From Desulforamulus ferrireducens (GTDB lineage: Bacteria > Bacillota > Desulfotomaculia > Desulfotomaculales > Desulfotomaculaceae), in contig NZ_CP019698.1 in assembly GCF_002005145.1 (NCBI RefSeq), positions 1 through 64,000 on the forward strand: a stretch of 64,000 nt of DNA, written 5' to 3'. Positions 45,089-53,580 of this stretch are shown here, in pieces; positions within the stretch are counted from its first letter, which is position 1, and the number at the start of each line of letters is the position of its first letter. Position numbers and translations under genes: made by a program. Below the pieces are notes generated by a model. The model saw only the letters and a list, made by a program, of their open reading frames with translations. It was not told the DNA's origin and made no database searches.

Positions 45089-46284
45089 CACGTTCTCCTC
45101 GCATTGGGTTTCATGGGTAGGGAGATGGTGACAGTACTGCCGCTGTAGTCTGATTTAACAATGTTCAAGCCATACTGCTCACCAAAGTATTTTTTCAATC
45201 GCTTGTCCGTACTGCGCAAACCAATACCCTTTGTTCCCTCGGAGTTTTGCAGATCTTGCAAAACTTCCTTAGGAAAACCATTGCCATTATCCACAACGAA
45301 AATAGTGATGTCATCCTGATATTTTTCCGCATAGATTTTTATTTCCCCAGCATCCCTTTTGGTGGAAATGCCATGTATCACGGCATTTTCCACGATGGGT
45401 TGGATAATCATATTGGGTACGCGCACGGATTTAATATCATCAGGAATGTCAATTTCATAGACCAAGCGATTTTTATACCTAACCTTTTGTATATAAAGGT
45501 ATTTCTCGATATTGTCCAACTCATTACCGAGGGTGTGCAACTTATCGTCCTGCTTGAGATTGTATCTCAGCAAATCGGACAGACAGTAAATCAATTCTTC
45601 CGTTTGGTAAGATTTTTCGAAATAAGCAATGCGGGCTATGGTGTTCAGGGTATTAAAGAGAAAGTGGGGGTTGACCACCAAAGACATATTTTTAGCTTCC
45701 AGGTCAAGAATCTTTTTTTCCAGCATCTCCTTCTCAATGGACAATCTGGCTATGGCTGTATCATTGTGATTGATGCTTTCGGAAAAATCATAGGAGATGT
45801 TTTTGGCAATGTGACGGCAAAGCTGCTCGTGAATCTGCACCTTGTTTTCTTCTGTGGTTTTGATGGCAGCAACGGCCTTGGCAATAAATTCCGGTTGCAT
45901 ATTCCGGTCCTTGGATAAGGCGGCAATATCTATGAGATATTTCTGGTATTCGTTACTTTGTGGATATGCCTGATCACCAAGCACATAACCAACGGTCTGG
46001 TTATTTATCTCCACCGGTAAGATAATGTTAGCCAATCCATAACGACAGATAAATCGTTCACACTGCCCCGGTTGCAGTCTGGAAATACAGTCTGGGCACC
46101 CTTTCCCCTCATCCTGCTGGCAAATAAGCTTGCAAAAATCCGGAGAAGGATTAAACTCCAGCAAAATATTACCCTTGGTATCAATCAATTGTAAGGGCAG
46201 ATCGGATAAGGACAATAAACCACTATAACGTGAATAAAGATTCGCATCCACCAGATCTTTTAAGGTTTTGTCAGTTTTGTTCAT
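45088..46284 (-). CDS. PocR-domain sensor histidine kinase (LytS/YesM type)
   Basis: A 398-residue cytosolic kinase without membrane spans. Residues of about 8-110 form a PocR-type sensory domain with cysteines C51, C55, C63, C66, C75 and C80. A coiled coil (about 180-200) leads to the HisKA_internal domain with phospho-His 207 in NPHFLFNTLN. The ATPase domain has NAVIHGIS, DNGNGFP and GIGLRSTDKRL. PocR controls propanediol and cobalamin genes in Salmonella. The link here to a choline microcompartment suggests sensing of choline or a product. Confidence 0.92.
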   Translation of the reverse strand: MNKTDKTLKDLVDANLYSRYSGLLSLSDLPLQLIDTKGNILLEFNPSPDFCKLICQQDEGKGCPDCISRLQPGQCERFICRYGLANIILPVEINNQTVGYVLGDQAYPQSNEYQKYLIDIAALSKDRNMQPEFIAKAVAAIKTTEENKVQIHEQLCRHIAKNISYDFSESINHNDTAIARLSIEKEMLEKKILDLEAKNMSLVVNPHFLFNTLNTIARIAYFEKSYQTEELIYCLSDLLRYNLKQDDKLHTLGNELDNIEKYLYIQKVRYKNRLVYEIDIPDDIKSVRVPNMIIQPIVENAVIHGISTKRDAGEIKIYAEKYQDDITIFVVDNGNGFPKEVLQDLQNSEGTKGIGLRSTDKRLKKYFGEQYGLNIVKSDYSGSTVTISLPMKPNARRT

Positions 46285-46373
46285 GTTTTTCGTCAGTTTC
46301 CCTTTCTAAAATATAGTTTGATTGGGAAAATATAGCGCTCCTTGCCGAAAAACCTCGAATCTAGAGATGTTGT

Positions 46374-46402
46374 TTGTATTTATGATACAACACCCGTACG
46401 GG
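46374..46402. promoter_or_regulatory. Palindromes upstream of the two-component genes
   Basis: TTGTAT-N5-ATACAA (46374-46390) and CCCGTACGGG (46393-46402) lie side by side in the gap between the microcompartment operon and the kinase gene. They could be operators; no clear -35/-10 pair is visible. Confidence 0.4.
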
Positions 46403-46418
46403 ATTGTAAACACAATGA

Positions 46419-46451
46419 GGGGCTGCCCCATTTTTGATGAGACAGCCCTCC
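46419..46451 (-). terminator. Possible terminator of the microcompartment operon
   Basis: Minus strand GGGCTGTCTC...GGGGCAGCCC stem after the last shell gene, followed by CTCATTGTGTTT; the T tract is poor, so some transcripts may continue into the regulators. Confidence 0.5.
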
Positions 46452-46471
46452 CGGTGATATTTCCTAGCTAA

Positions 46472-46762
46472 TTATAGTACTTCTTTTCTGCTTGGCAGGA
46501 TCATTTCTACATCAGTGTGTGGGCGGGGAATAACGTGAACGGAGATTAGTTCGCCAACTCGTTGAGCAGCGGCAGCACCGGCATCGGTGGCTGCTTTTAC
46601 AGCACCAACGTCGCCCCTTACCATTACGGTAACAAAGGCACCGCCTACTTTTTCATAGCCAATCAGATGTACGTTAGCGGCTTTTACCATAGCGTCGGCT
46701 GCTTCGATGGCACCTACTAAACCTTTGGTTTCGATTAATCCTAAAGCTTCAGATTTACTCAT
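46472..46762 (-). CDS. Microcompartment hexameric shell protein (BMC-H, PduA/EutM type)
   Basis: A 96-residue single BMC domain: [21 protein letters not shown] (part), [21 protein letters not shown] and [15 protein letters not shown]. The pore loop lies after the GYEKVG strand. AGGAGGA precedes the ATG. It is the last gene of the operon. BMC-H hexamers tile the shell facets and pass substrates through central pores. Confidence 0.95.
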   Translation of the reverse strand: MSKSEALGLIETKGLVGAIEAADAMVKAANVHLIGYEKVGGAFVTVMVRGDVGAVKAATDAGAAAAQRVGELISVHVIPRPHTDVEMILPSRKEVL

Positions 46763-46786
46763 TTTTGTTTCCTCCTAAGTGTTTTT

Positions 46787-47446
46787 TTATTTAACAATTT
46801 TAATTTTGGAGTCTGCTGTAAGATTGAAAGCATTAGCTTCTTCTGTATCAACGTGGAATTCCAGGGCAGAGTTGTTGTTAGCCCTGATGGCCACATGGGA
46901 GTAGGTTCCTCCCCTGGGGCCACCCACTTCAATGGTTACCTCTTCCCCATCGGTGACGCCAAAGCGTCTGGCATCTTCCAGGGTCATATGAATGTGCCGC
47001 TGAGCAATGATCACTCCTTGGGAGAGAATGACACTGCCCTTGGGTCCAATGAGGGTAATGCCAGGGGTTCCTGCTAAATCACCAGACATTCTCACCGGTG
47101 CAATGACACCCAGTTTAAAGCAATCTGCCTGGAGTATTTCCACCTGGGTTTCCGGCCTTACCGGTCCGAGGACACGCACCTTTTCAATGGCACCCTTGGG
47201 ACCACAAATGGTCAGGGTTTCCTTGCAGGCAAATTGACCGGGTTGGGACAAATCTTTGACTTTGGTCAATTGGTAGCCCGCACCAAACAAGGTTTCTAAA
47301 TCCCCCTGGGAAAGGTGAATATGACGGTTGGATATTCCCACGGGTATGGAGTCGGTATCAGCTTCCTTTGTTAAAATCCCCCCTTCTTGGATTGCTTCTA
47401 GCAGAAGGGCTGCTAAAGCGTCGTACCTTCCCACTCTAGTGTTCAC
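46787..47446 (-). CDS. pduL: Phosphotransacylase PduL/EutD2
   Basis: A 219-residue enzyme converting acetyl-CoA to acetyl phosphate inside the shell, recycling CoA. Metal-binding motifs SNRHIHLSQGDL and AQRHIHMTLEDA are the PduL hallmark. The N-terminal 20 residues (RYDALAALLLEAIQEGG) form an amphipathic helix like an encapsulation peptide. GTG 47446 overlaps the upstream ALDH stop; GTG 47434 has better spacing from AGAGG and may be the true start. Confidence 0.95.
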   Translation of the reverse strand: MNTRVGRYDALAALLLEAIQEGGILTKEADTDSIPVGISNRHIHLSQGDLETLFGAGYQLTKVKDLSQPGQFACKETLTICGPKGAIEKVRVLGPVRPETQVEILQADCFKLGVIAPVRMSGDLAGTPGITLIGPKGSVILSQGVIIAQRHIHMTLEDARRFGVTDGEEVTIEVGGPRGGTYSHVAIRANNNSALEFHVDTEEANAFNLTADSKIKIVK

Positions 47447-48920
47447 CTCTTTTTTTCAGCAGAGCAATAACCTCATTGACCACATTCATAATTTGCTCTT
47501 CGCTAACTGCACCGGTAGCGCATTTTTCTGCCACACAAGCTGCCACAGTGGAGGTTGTGTTTTCAGTGCAGTCTTTGATGCCATAGGCCACCCGTTTTTT
47601 ATTGATCAAGTGCAGTGGGGTAACATTATCGGAGGTGGCGCTGCCGCCCCAGGTACCACAGCCCAGGGTAAAGGCCGGTGCCAATCCGGTACTAATACCT
47701 ACACCACCGTGGGTGGAGGGAGTGTTAACCAAGATCCTGAAGACGGGTTTTTCAGAGAACTTCATAGCCATGGCAGGGTTTTCTGTATGAATGGCGAGGC
47801 TATGGCCCACTCCGCCGTTTTTCAAAAGTTTAATGCATAATTCACAGGCTTCTTCCCAGTCCTTCACGGTGTAGAAAGCCAAGACTGTGGTCAGCTTCTC
47901 GTAGGATAGGGGGTACTCAGGACCTACACCCTGTTGTTCGCCCAGCAGAACCTTTGTTCCAGCGGGAATGGTAATACCGGCGCTTTCGGCAATTACCGCC
48001 GCGGATCTACCAACAAATTTGGCATTCATGGCATGTCCACGAACAAACAGTTTTTGGGCAACCTTTTCGGTTTCAGCCGCTGACATGAAGTAACCACCCT
48101 GGCGTTTGAATTCTGCCACCACTTGATCGCGGATGCACTCTTCCACGATAACTGCTTGCTCTGAGGCGCAGATGGTACCATTGTCAAAGGTCTTACTGGT
48201 GATAATGTTTTGCACAGCCTTTTGGATATTGGCTGTTCTTTCAATATAGGCAGGCACGTTGCCGGGGCCTACGCCCAGGGCAGGTTTGCCGGCGCTATAG
48301 GCTGACTTAACCATGGCTGTACCGCCGGTGGCAATAATCATGTCCACTTCATCGCATTTCATCAGTTCATTGGTGGCAGCCATGGAGGGTTTGGAGATGC
48401 AACCAATGATATTGGGCGGTGCTCCCGCTGCCACGGCTGCTTCATTCATCAGTTTGGCAGCTTGCAGGGTGCATTTGAGAGCCGATGGATGCGGTGAGAA
48501 AACAATGCCGTTACGAGATTTAATGGCAATGATGGATTTGTAAATGGCGGTAGAAGTAGGGTTGGTGGAGGGAACAATGCCCAGTAACAGACCCACCGGT
48601 TCAGCTATTTCCACCACTTTATTCACGGGATCCTCACTGATGATACCAATGGTTTGCATCGGCTTAATAAATTTGTAAAGTTCGGTGGAAGCTAGTTTGT
48701 TCTTCATGGTTTTATCTTCCACTTTACCAAAACCGGTTTCTTCCACCGCCATCTTGGCCAAGGATACAGCATTTTCCTCTGCTACCTTAACCATATTCTG
48801 AATGATGCGGTCAATCTGCTCGCTGTTATATTTAGCCAGGGCAGCTTGTGCCTGTTTGGCTTGACGAGCAAGATTTCTGGCTTCTTGCAGTGATTGCAAA
48901 TCATAATCAAAGTTTTCCAA
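47436..48920 (-). CDS. cutF: CoA-acylating acetaldehyde dehydrogenase (CutF/PduP/EutE type)
   Basis: A 494-residue enzyme oxidising acetaldehyde to acetyl-CoA with NAD. Catalytic Cys251 sits in TFDNGTICASEQ. An N-terminal amphipathic helix (LQSLQEARNLARQAKQAQA) could direct encapsulation. The TTG start follows AGAGGG. It is one of two homologous ALDHs in the operon and the one with an intact active site. It works between CutC, which makes acetaldehyde, and PduL. Confidence 0.93.
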   Translation of the reverse strand: MENFDYDLQSLQEARNLARQAKQAQAALAKYNSEQIDRIIQNMVKVAEENAVSLAKMAVEETGFGKVEDKTMKNKLASTELYKFIKPMQTIGIISEDPVNKVVEIAEPVGLLLGIVPSTNPTSTAIYKSIIAIKSRNGIVFSPHPSALKCTLQAAKLMNEAAVAAGAPPNIIGCISKPSMAATNELMKCDEVDMIIATGGTAMVKSAYSAGKPALGVGPGNVPAYIERTANIQKAVQNIITSKTFDNGTICASEQAVIVEECIRDQVVAEFKRQGGYFMSAAETEKVAQKLFVRGHAMNAKFVGRSAAVIAESAGITIPAGTKVLLGEQQGVGPEYPLSYEKLTTVLAFYTVKDWEEACELCIKLLKNGGVGHSLAIHTENPAMAMKFSEKPVFRILVNTPSTHGGVGISTGLAPAFTLGCGTWGGSATSDNVTPLHLINKKRVAYGIKDCTENTTSTVAACVAEKCATGAVSEEQIMNVVNEVIALLKKRGEH

Positions 48921-48968
48921 TGTTCTCGTCCCTCTCTAAACTGACTTTACTTATTCTTACGGGTTTCA

Positions 48969-49553
48969 CTACCCCCGCTGGTAATACCCCATAAGTTTTT
49001 GGATTAGTAATTCCTTGTTGGCCTTGGAGATGGCTCGGCCTGCCAGGCCCAGATCCTTGTATTCTCTGGCCAGGTTCCGTAGTTTTACCACCGCCAGGGA
49101 GTTTAGGACCTCTTCAAGATTTTCTAAACCATATTCCTTAACAAAAGCATCCAGCCCCTCTTTATGCCATTGCTTCAACCCTATGGGCACATTCTGGGTG
49201 CTAGCCGGAACAACTTCCTTTGGCGGTTCCGTGGGTGCCGGCTCTTGGGGCGCCGACTCCTGTGGTGCTGGCCCTTGGGGTGCCGGTTGAAACATATCCG
49301 CTGTTTCCGAGTGGGGGCGAGGAATAACGTGATGAGAAACCAAGGATTGGGGAGCAAGCTGCTCAACGGCACTGACACCTGCTTCCACTGCTGCCTTAAC
49401 AGCCGCTACATCACCTGTCACGCTAATGGTTACCAAACCACTACCCACAAAGGTTCGTTCCACCAATTCCACCTGGGCGGTTTTGAGCATAACATCGGCG
49501 CAGGTGATAGCAAGAAGGAGTCCTTTGGTTTCAATAAGTCCTAGAGCTTGCAT
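48969..49553 (-). CDS. BMC-H shell protein with Pro-rich linker and SAP/Rho_N-like C-terminal domain
   Basis: 194 residues. A BMC domain at 1-90 ([34 protein letters not shown]) is followed by a Pro/Gln/Glu-rich linker of about 35 residues with repeated APQ motifs. A helical domain of about 70 residues follows; its LRNLAREYKDLGLAGRAI and KANKELLIQKL segments resemble SAP or Rho N-terminal folds, which bind nucleic acid. PduK- and EutK-like shell proteins also have C-terminal extensions. GGAGGGT precedes the ATG. The tail domain call is by eye. Confidence 0.88.
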   Translation of the reverse strand: MQALGLIETKGLLLAITCADVMLKTAQVELVERTFVGSGLVTISVTGDVAAVKAAVEAGVSAVEQLAPQSLVSHHVIPRPHSETADMFQPAPQGPAPQESAPQEPAPTEPPKEVVPASTQNVPIGLKQWHKEGLDAFVKEYGLENLEEVLNSLAVVKLRNLAREYKDLGLAGRAISKANKELLIQKLMGYYQRG

Positions 49554-49564
49554 GCTTTACCCTC

Positions 49565-50212
49565 CTATGGCTGCGCCAGTTGTTCGGCCCAGTTGGCCGG
49601 ATAGGTGACGTAGAAGAGCTTAACATATCCGGAGGAACTCCAGGTTACCTTGCTGCCTTTGGGTACAAAGAGGACATCACCCTGGCTGGCTTCATAGGTT
49701 TTACCATTGATGGTGACGGACAGGCTTCCTTCGAGAACAATATCAATCTCTTCATAACACAATTCCCAGTCAAAGCTGGACTTCTCAATGGTTAAAAAGC
49801 CTGCACTCATTTGGGAATTATCTTTGCTAATGACCTCACGGTAAGCTACCTTGGTGCCGGGAGTCCCTGTGTCAAAGGGTTCGTAAGTCACTGTTCTGCC
49901 ACGCACAATTTTCAGTCCACTGGCATCATCCCCTTCACTAAGGAAGGCCGGGCTGAGTGCCGGGACACCTGCCAGGAGGTTGTGGGTTAATACCGCTTTA
50001 ACAATTTGATAGATCACATCTCTATCAATGGTCTGTTGGCCTTGACAGATGTTTGGTGGGGCAGCGATCGTTTCGGTGGAAAAGGCCACACCCAGTTCTT
50101 TGGCCAAATCCCGGGCTGCCGGGGTTATAATGGTCTTGTCTGTCACTGCTAACACCCTTTGGCCCTTTTCTGCTGCTGCCTTTACTTCATCTGCGCAAAC
50201 CAATCTCTTCAA
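49565..50212 (-). CDS. eutQ: EutQ-like cupin (acetate kinase)
   Basis: A 215-residue protein. The N-terminus (MKRLVCADEVKAAAEKGQR, ITPAARDLAKELGVAF) is the microcompartment-type module also seen in EutT. The C-terminal cupin contains CYEEIDIVLEGSLSVTINGKT in part and GDVLFVPKGSKV. EutQ makes acetate and ATP from acetyl phosphate in Salmonella, which would complete the energy-yielding branch after PduL. The TTG start has AAAGGAGGT upstream. Confidence 0.9.
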   Translation of the reverse strand: MKRLVCADEVKAAAEKGQRVLAVTDKTIITPAARDLAKELGVAFSTETIAAPPNICQGQQTIDRDVIYQIVKAVLTHNLLAGVPALSPAFLSEGDDASGLKIVRGRTVTYEPFDTGTPGTKVAYREVISKDNSQMSAGFLTIEKSSFDWELCYEEIDIVLEGSLSVTINGKTYEASQGDVLFVPKGSKVTWSSSGYVKLFYVTYPANWAEQLAQP

Positions 50213-50256
50213 GGTACCACCTCCTTTCGCTTACTGCTGGAGAATTATGACCGGTA

Positions 50257-50805
50257 CTAGTAAAGGGTTTTCCATAATCTATCAGAAGGCGAAGCAATTA
50301 CCTCGGTGTCCACCAGCAAGCCCTTTTCCAAGGCCACCGCTGTCCCGGCCTCAATACCGGCCTGCACCGCGGCCACATCGCCGGTGAAGGTAAAGTAGGA
50401 TTTGCCACCTATGCCGCTGCCCAAGCGCAATTCCAACGCCTGGATATCGGCGGCTTTCAGTGCTGCGTCAGCAGCAATAATCATGGTAGCCAGGGAAAAG
50501 GATTCCATAATGCCCAAAGCTCCCATGCCCTCCGGCAGGGTGGTGGCAGTGATGGCCGGAAAAACGGCGGGATGAACATTGGGCAGGATAAAGCTATCTA
50601 CCAAATATTCCCCTGCTGTTGCCACGCCTACGTTGACAGAGCTGTCTACAGCAGCCACATCGCCATACACAATGGCAATATATTTACCCGGACAGACAGG
50701 GGTAGCACTAACTATCTCTACAGCGGCTGTTTTCAGCATGAGGTCGGTGGCATAAATCCCCCTGGCAATACTTGTAAGCTCAATCATACCTATGGCGTTA
50801 TACAT
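50257..50805 (-). CDS. pduT: Tandem-BMC trimeric shell protein, PduT type
   Basis: 182 residues with two BMC domains (about 1-90 and 93-180). Cys38 in TPVCPGKYIAI is at the exact place of the PduT Cys that ligates a 4Fe-4S cluster in the trimer pore. The second domain reads ALGIMESFSLATMIIAADAAL. It overlaps pduS by eight bases, the classic PduS-PduT pairing, suggesting electron transfer across the shell. Confidence 0.92.
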   Translation of the reverse strand: MYNAIGMIELTSIARGIYATDLMLKTAAVEIVSATPVCPGKYIAIVYGDVAAVDSSVNVGVATAGEYLVDSFILPNVHPAVFPAITATTLPEGMGALGIMESFSLATMIIAADAALKAADIQALELRLGSGIGGKSYFTFTGDVAAVQAGIEAGTAVALEKGLLVDTEVIASPSDRLWKTLY

Positions 50806-52135
50806 ACGAACCCACCTTTATCACAATAGATTGTTCCGTAACTTCCGTTACCGTACCAGCCAGGCTGGCGTGCACCGCTGCTCCCAGGGCGTTATCCGGA
50901 ATCCGACCAATCAGTTGACCAGCTTGAACCTCATCCCCCACGGCCACCACAGGAACGGCCGGCGCACCGATATGCTGTCTTAAGGGGATGGAAAGGGTTT
51001 CCGGTTTTAAGGTCAGCTCTGTCAGAGGTGCTGCTCCATCAAACTCTGTTAAACCAATTTTGGCAATGAGACGTTTGCTGGGAATCAGGCGATAGCCTCT
51101 GGCGGAGCGTGCTTCAAATGTCGTCTCTGTGGGCTGGTAGCGCAGTCCCTGTTCGGCCAGCTTACGTTTATAAATAATGTTGATCGATTTAGGATGCAGA
51201 TTAGCCGGACAAGAGAATAATTCACAGATATTACATTCACAACATAATTGGGCAAACTTTAACTGTTCTAAGTCTTGCAGGTTATAACTAAGGGCCCGCA
51301 TGGTTTTATGTGGCTGCAAACTATGTCCCAGCAGATAACGGGGACAAAGATCGGTACACATCCGGCACTGCTCACAGGCGGTTCTGCTAATTACCCTGGC
51401 CCGCTGCAGGTTCACTGTTTTTTTGCGAATGAGATGGTGATCCTTTTTCAGCAGCACGTAACCCTTGCTTTTCTTGGTAACATAACCTTCCAGGTTAGAC
51501 ATCACCGGTCCCATCATGGGGCCACCGTCAATGACGGCATAATCAGCTAAATTTGTTACTCCGCATTGCCGCAGGAGATCCTGCACAGCCATACCCACCG
51601 GAACTTTCACGGTGATGGGTTTGGGAATATCCCCGGCAATGGTGAGGTAGGTGTCGGTTACCGGTTGTCCGGCCATGGCCCGATAAATGTTGAGAGCAGT
51701 TTCCGAATTTATGACCACACAGCCCACCTTAAGTGGGATGGAGGCTTCGGGCACAATTCTGCCGGTCAGTTCATAGACCAGCACCTGCTCGTCCCCGGCG
51801 GGATAAACATCCGGCAGTTCCTTTACTGCCATGTACTGGCTCAGCCCCAGGGCGGCAATTCTTTCCCGCAGAATGCGAATAACTTCTTTATGTTTGCCCT
51901 TAATGCCAATGATGGCCTGACGGGCTTCAATATGTCTGCCGGCAGCTTCCAAGCCCTTGATGATTTCCTCTGGATACTTGGCCATGAGCTGCTGATCCAC
52001 CCGGAGCAGTGGTTCACACTCGGCTCCATTGAGCAAAATATATTCGGCTTGGGAGGTTAGTTTGGCGTGCGTTGGAAAACCTGCACCACCCGCCCCAATA
52101 ACTCCGGCTTCTTTAATTAGGTTCAGTAAATCCAA
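50798..52135 (-). CDS. pduS: PduS-like flavo-iron-sulfur oxidoreductase (RnfC family)
   Basis: 445 residues. An N-terminal flavin and NADH site of RnfC/Complex-I 51-kDa type (GAGGAGFPTHAKL, LLNGAECEP) is followed by two 4Fe-4S motifs, CEQCRMCTDLCP and CCECNICELFSCP. A C-terminal biotinyl-like region (VGDEVQAGQLIGRI) ends the protein. In Pdu systems PduS reduces cobalamin; here no B12 enzyme is present, so NADH recycling or cluster reduction through PduT is likelier. TTG start. Confidence 0.92.
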   Translation of the reverse strand: MDLLNLIKEAGVIGAGGAGFPTHAKLTSQAEYILLNGAECEPLLRVDQQLMAKYPEEIIKGLEAAGRHIEARQAIIGIKGKHKEVIRILRERIAALGLSQYMAVKELPDVYPAGDEQVLVYELTGRIVPEASIPLKVGCVVINSETALNIYRAMAGQPVTDTYLTIAGDIPKPITVKVPVGMAVQDLLRQCGVTNLADYAVIDGGPMMGPVMSNLEGYVTKKSKGYVLLKKDHHLIRKKTVNLQRARVISRTACEQCRMCTDLCPRYLLGHSLQPHKTMRALSYNLQDLEQLKFAQLCCECNICELFSCPANLHPKSINIIYKRKLAEQGLRYQPTETTFEARSARGYRLIPSKRLIAKIGLTEFDGAAPLTELTLKPETLSIPLRQHIGAPAVPVVAVGDEVQAGQLIGRIPDNALGAAVHASLAGTVTEVTEQSIVIKVGSYV

Positions 52136-52155
52136 GTTATTCCACCCCCAGATTG

Positions 52156-52416
52156 TTAAAACAGGCAGTCTTCGTCTATAATGCCGACAATGGCAGCATC
52201 TACGGGCACATCGTCCCGGCCCAGCATTCTACGGGCTGAACTGCCGGTACATACCAGCACCCGTTCGCCAAAGCCAGCACCGATGGTATCAACGGCTATG
52301 ATTAGGCGCCCCGCGTCAACACCGCCAAGGACTTCCACTAACATAAATTTTAGCCCGACCAGGGACTCAGCCTTCCTGGTTGCCCAGATATTATCAATTA
52401 CCTTGGCTGCAAGCAT
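52156..52416 (-). CDS. eutN: Pentameric shell vertex protein EutN/CcmL
   Basis: An 86-residue EutN/CcmL/PduN protein that closes the vertices of the shell: MLAAKVIDNIWATRK, GLKFMLVEVL, AVDTIGAGFGERVLVCTGSSAR and DAAIVGIID. AGGTGAT precedes the ATG. It is the only vertex gene in the operon. Confidence 0.95.
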   Translation of the reverse strand: MLAAKVIDNIWATRKAESLVGLKFMLVEVLGGVDAGRLIIAVDTIGAGFGERVLVCTGSSARRMLGRDDVPVDAAIVGIIDEDCLF

Positions 52417-52422
52417 ATGCGA

Positions 52423-52716
52423 TCACCTGTTTCCAACTTTATTTTGGATATCTCTAATAGCCGCTTCCACAGCTGCCGTGTCTCCGAAGATGGCAATTAA
52501 AATCATATTTTGCGGGCAATGACCCCTGATATCCTCCACCACTACCCCGGCTGCTTTTTCCGCGATATCGGTGGCAAAAATCATATCAATGAGCCTTCCT
52601 TGCACCAACCCCACTGCATCTACATTTTCAATGGTGGTTGTTCCAGGTGAGCCTTTGCGCCGCATTAGAATATCCAAGGTTCCCTTGGAAGGGGATTTAA
52701 TAATGCGGTATTCCAT
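52423..52716 (-). CDS. Divergent BMC shell protein, GrpU-like
   Basis: A 97-residue BMC-fold protein with a non-standard N-terminus (MEYRIIKSPSKGTLDILMRR). Core helices are DAVGLVQGRLIDMIFATD and DTAAVEAAIRDI. The loop EDIRGHCPQNMI contains Cys67. From memory, the glycyl-radical-associated shell protein GrpU has a comparable GHCP loop binding an iron-sulfur cluster at the pore. The match is by eye; other explanations are a permuted BMC protein without cofactor. Confidence 0.7.
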   Translation of the reverse strand: MEYRIIKSPSKGTLDILMRRKGSPGTTTIENVDAVGLVQGRLIDMIFATDIAEKAAGVVVEDIRGHCPQNMILIAIFGDTAAVEAAIRDIQNKVGNR

Positions 52717-52737
52717 GGGTTTTCTTCACTCCCAATC

Positions 52738-53580
52738 TCACAGGATTTCCTGGGTGCAATTCAGCGCAATGCCCAAAGGTGTAACAAACATGGGATTTTG
52801 CGGTTTAAAAGTGGGAAGACCGGTTTTTTTCGCAATGATGTCTTCAATTCCTTGCAGGCAGCAGGTTCCGCCCACCAAATAGACTTCCTTAACATCAAAA
52901 TCCCGGGTATGTTTGCTGATAATAGAAGACACCTTTTCAATGACCGGTTGCAGGACCGGCATCAATTCCCGATGGTTTTTAAAGTCACGTTTATATTGAT
53001 CTGCCTGGTCAAAGCTCATTCTGTAGGCACCGGCTATCACCAAGGAAAAGTGCGTGCCACCGGTGGGTTCATCGGCTACATAAATCACCTTACCATCCTT
53101 GAGAATGGCAATACCCGTAGTGCCACCACCTATATCCACAATGGCACCGTCTTTAATTTTTAACACAGCATTGGCTGCGGTAGGCTCATCCAACAAATTA
53201 GTAATTTCAAAGCCCGCCCCCTCGACCACGTGCTTAATTGCACCTGAGTCCAGGCTAAAGGTGCCCGGCGGCAGAGCCGCTGCGGCATAGATTAGTTCTG
53301 TGCCCAGCTTTTGTTCCAATTCGTGTTTTAGCTCTCTCACTATCCGGATGGCCCCAATATAGTCCACCACCATACCGTCCTTAACCACGCTGGCATAACG
53401 ATAGGCGCCGGCCACCGGCTGATAATTCTCGTCCAGCACAGCCAGAACAATATAGGCTGTACCCAAATCTACACCGGTATAATAAACGGAGGACTTATGC
53501 AGGAGGGGTTTGTTAATGACCCGCTCAAAATCACGTACCAGTTGATCACAATATTGAAAGGTCGTATTTACGGTTTCCAT
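52738..53580 (-). CDS. eutJ: EutJ-like Hsp70-family chaperone
   Basis: About 280 residues, with the actin/Hsp70 ATPase fold: YTGVDLGTAYIVLAVLD, VDIGGGTTGIAIL and YLVGGTCCLQGIE. There is no substrate-binding domain, as in EutJ. It probably assists enzyme assembly or reactivation in the compartment. The ATG at 53580 after GGGGGGA is preferred to the upstream GTG. It overlaps the EutT-like gene by 13 bases. Confidence 0.9.
   Translation of the reverse strand: METVNTTFQYCDQLVRDFERVINKPLLHKSSVYYTGVDLGTAYIVLAVLDENYQPVAGAYRYASVVKDGMVVDYIGAIRIVRELKHELEQKLGTELIYAAAALPPGTFSLDSGAIKHVVEGAGFEITNLLDEPTAANAVLKIKDGAIVDIGGGTTGIAILKDGKVIYVADEPTGGTHFSLVIAGAYRMSFDQADQYKRDFKNHRELMPVLQPVIEKVSSIISKHTRDFDVKEVYLVGGTCCLQGIEDIIAKKTGLPTFKPQNPMFVTPLGIALNCTQEIL

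Noticed and set aside
45247-45918. 223-codon open frame opposite the sensor kinase
   Set aside because: Antisense shadow; the kinase on the minus strand has all expected motifs.
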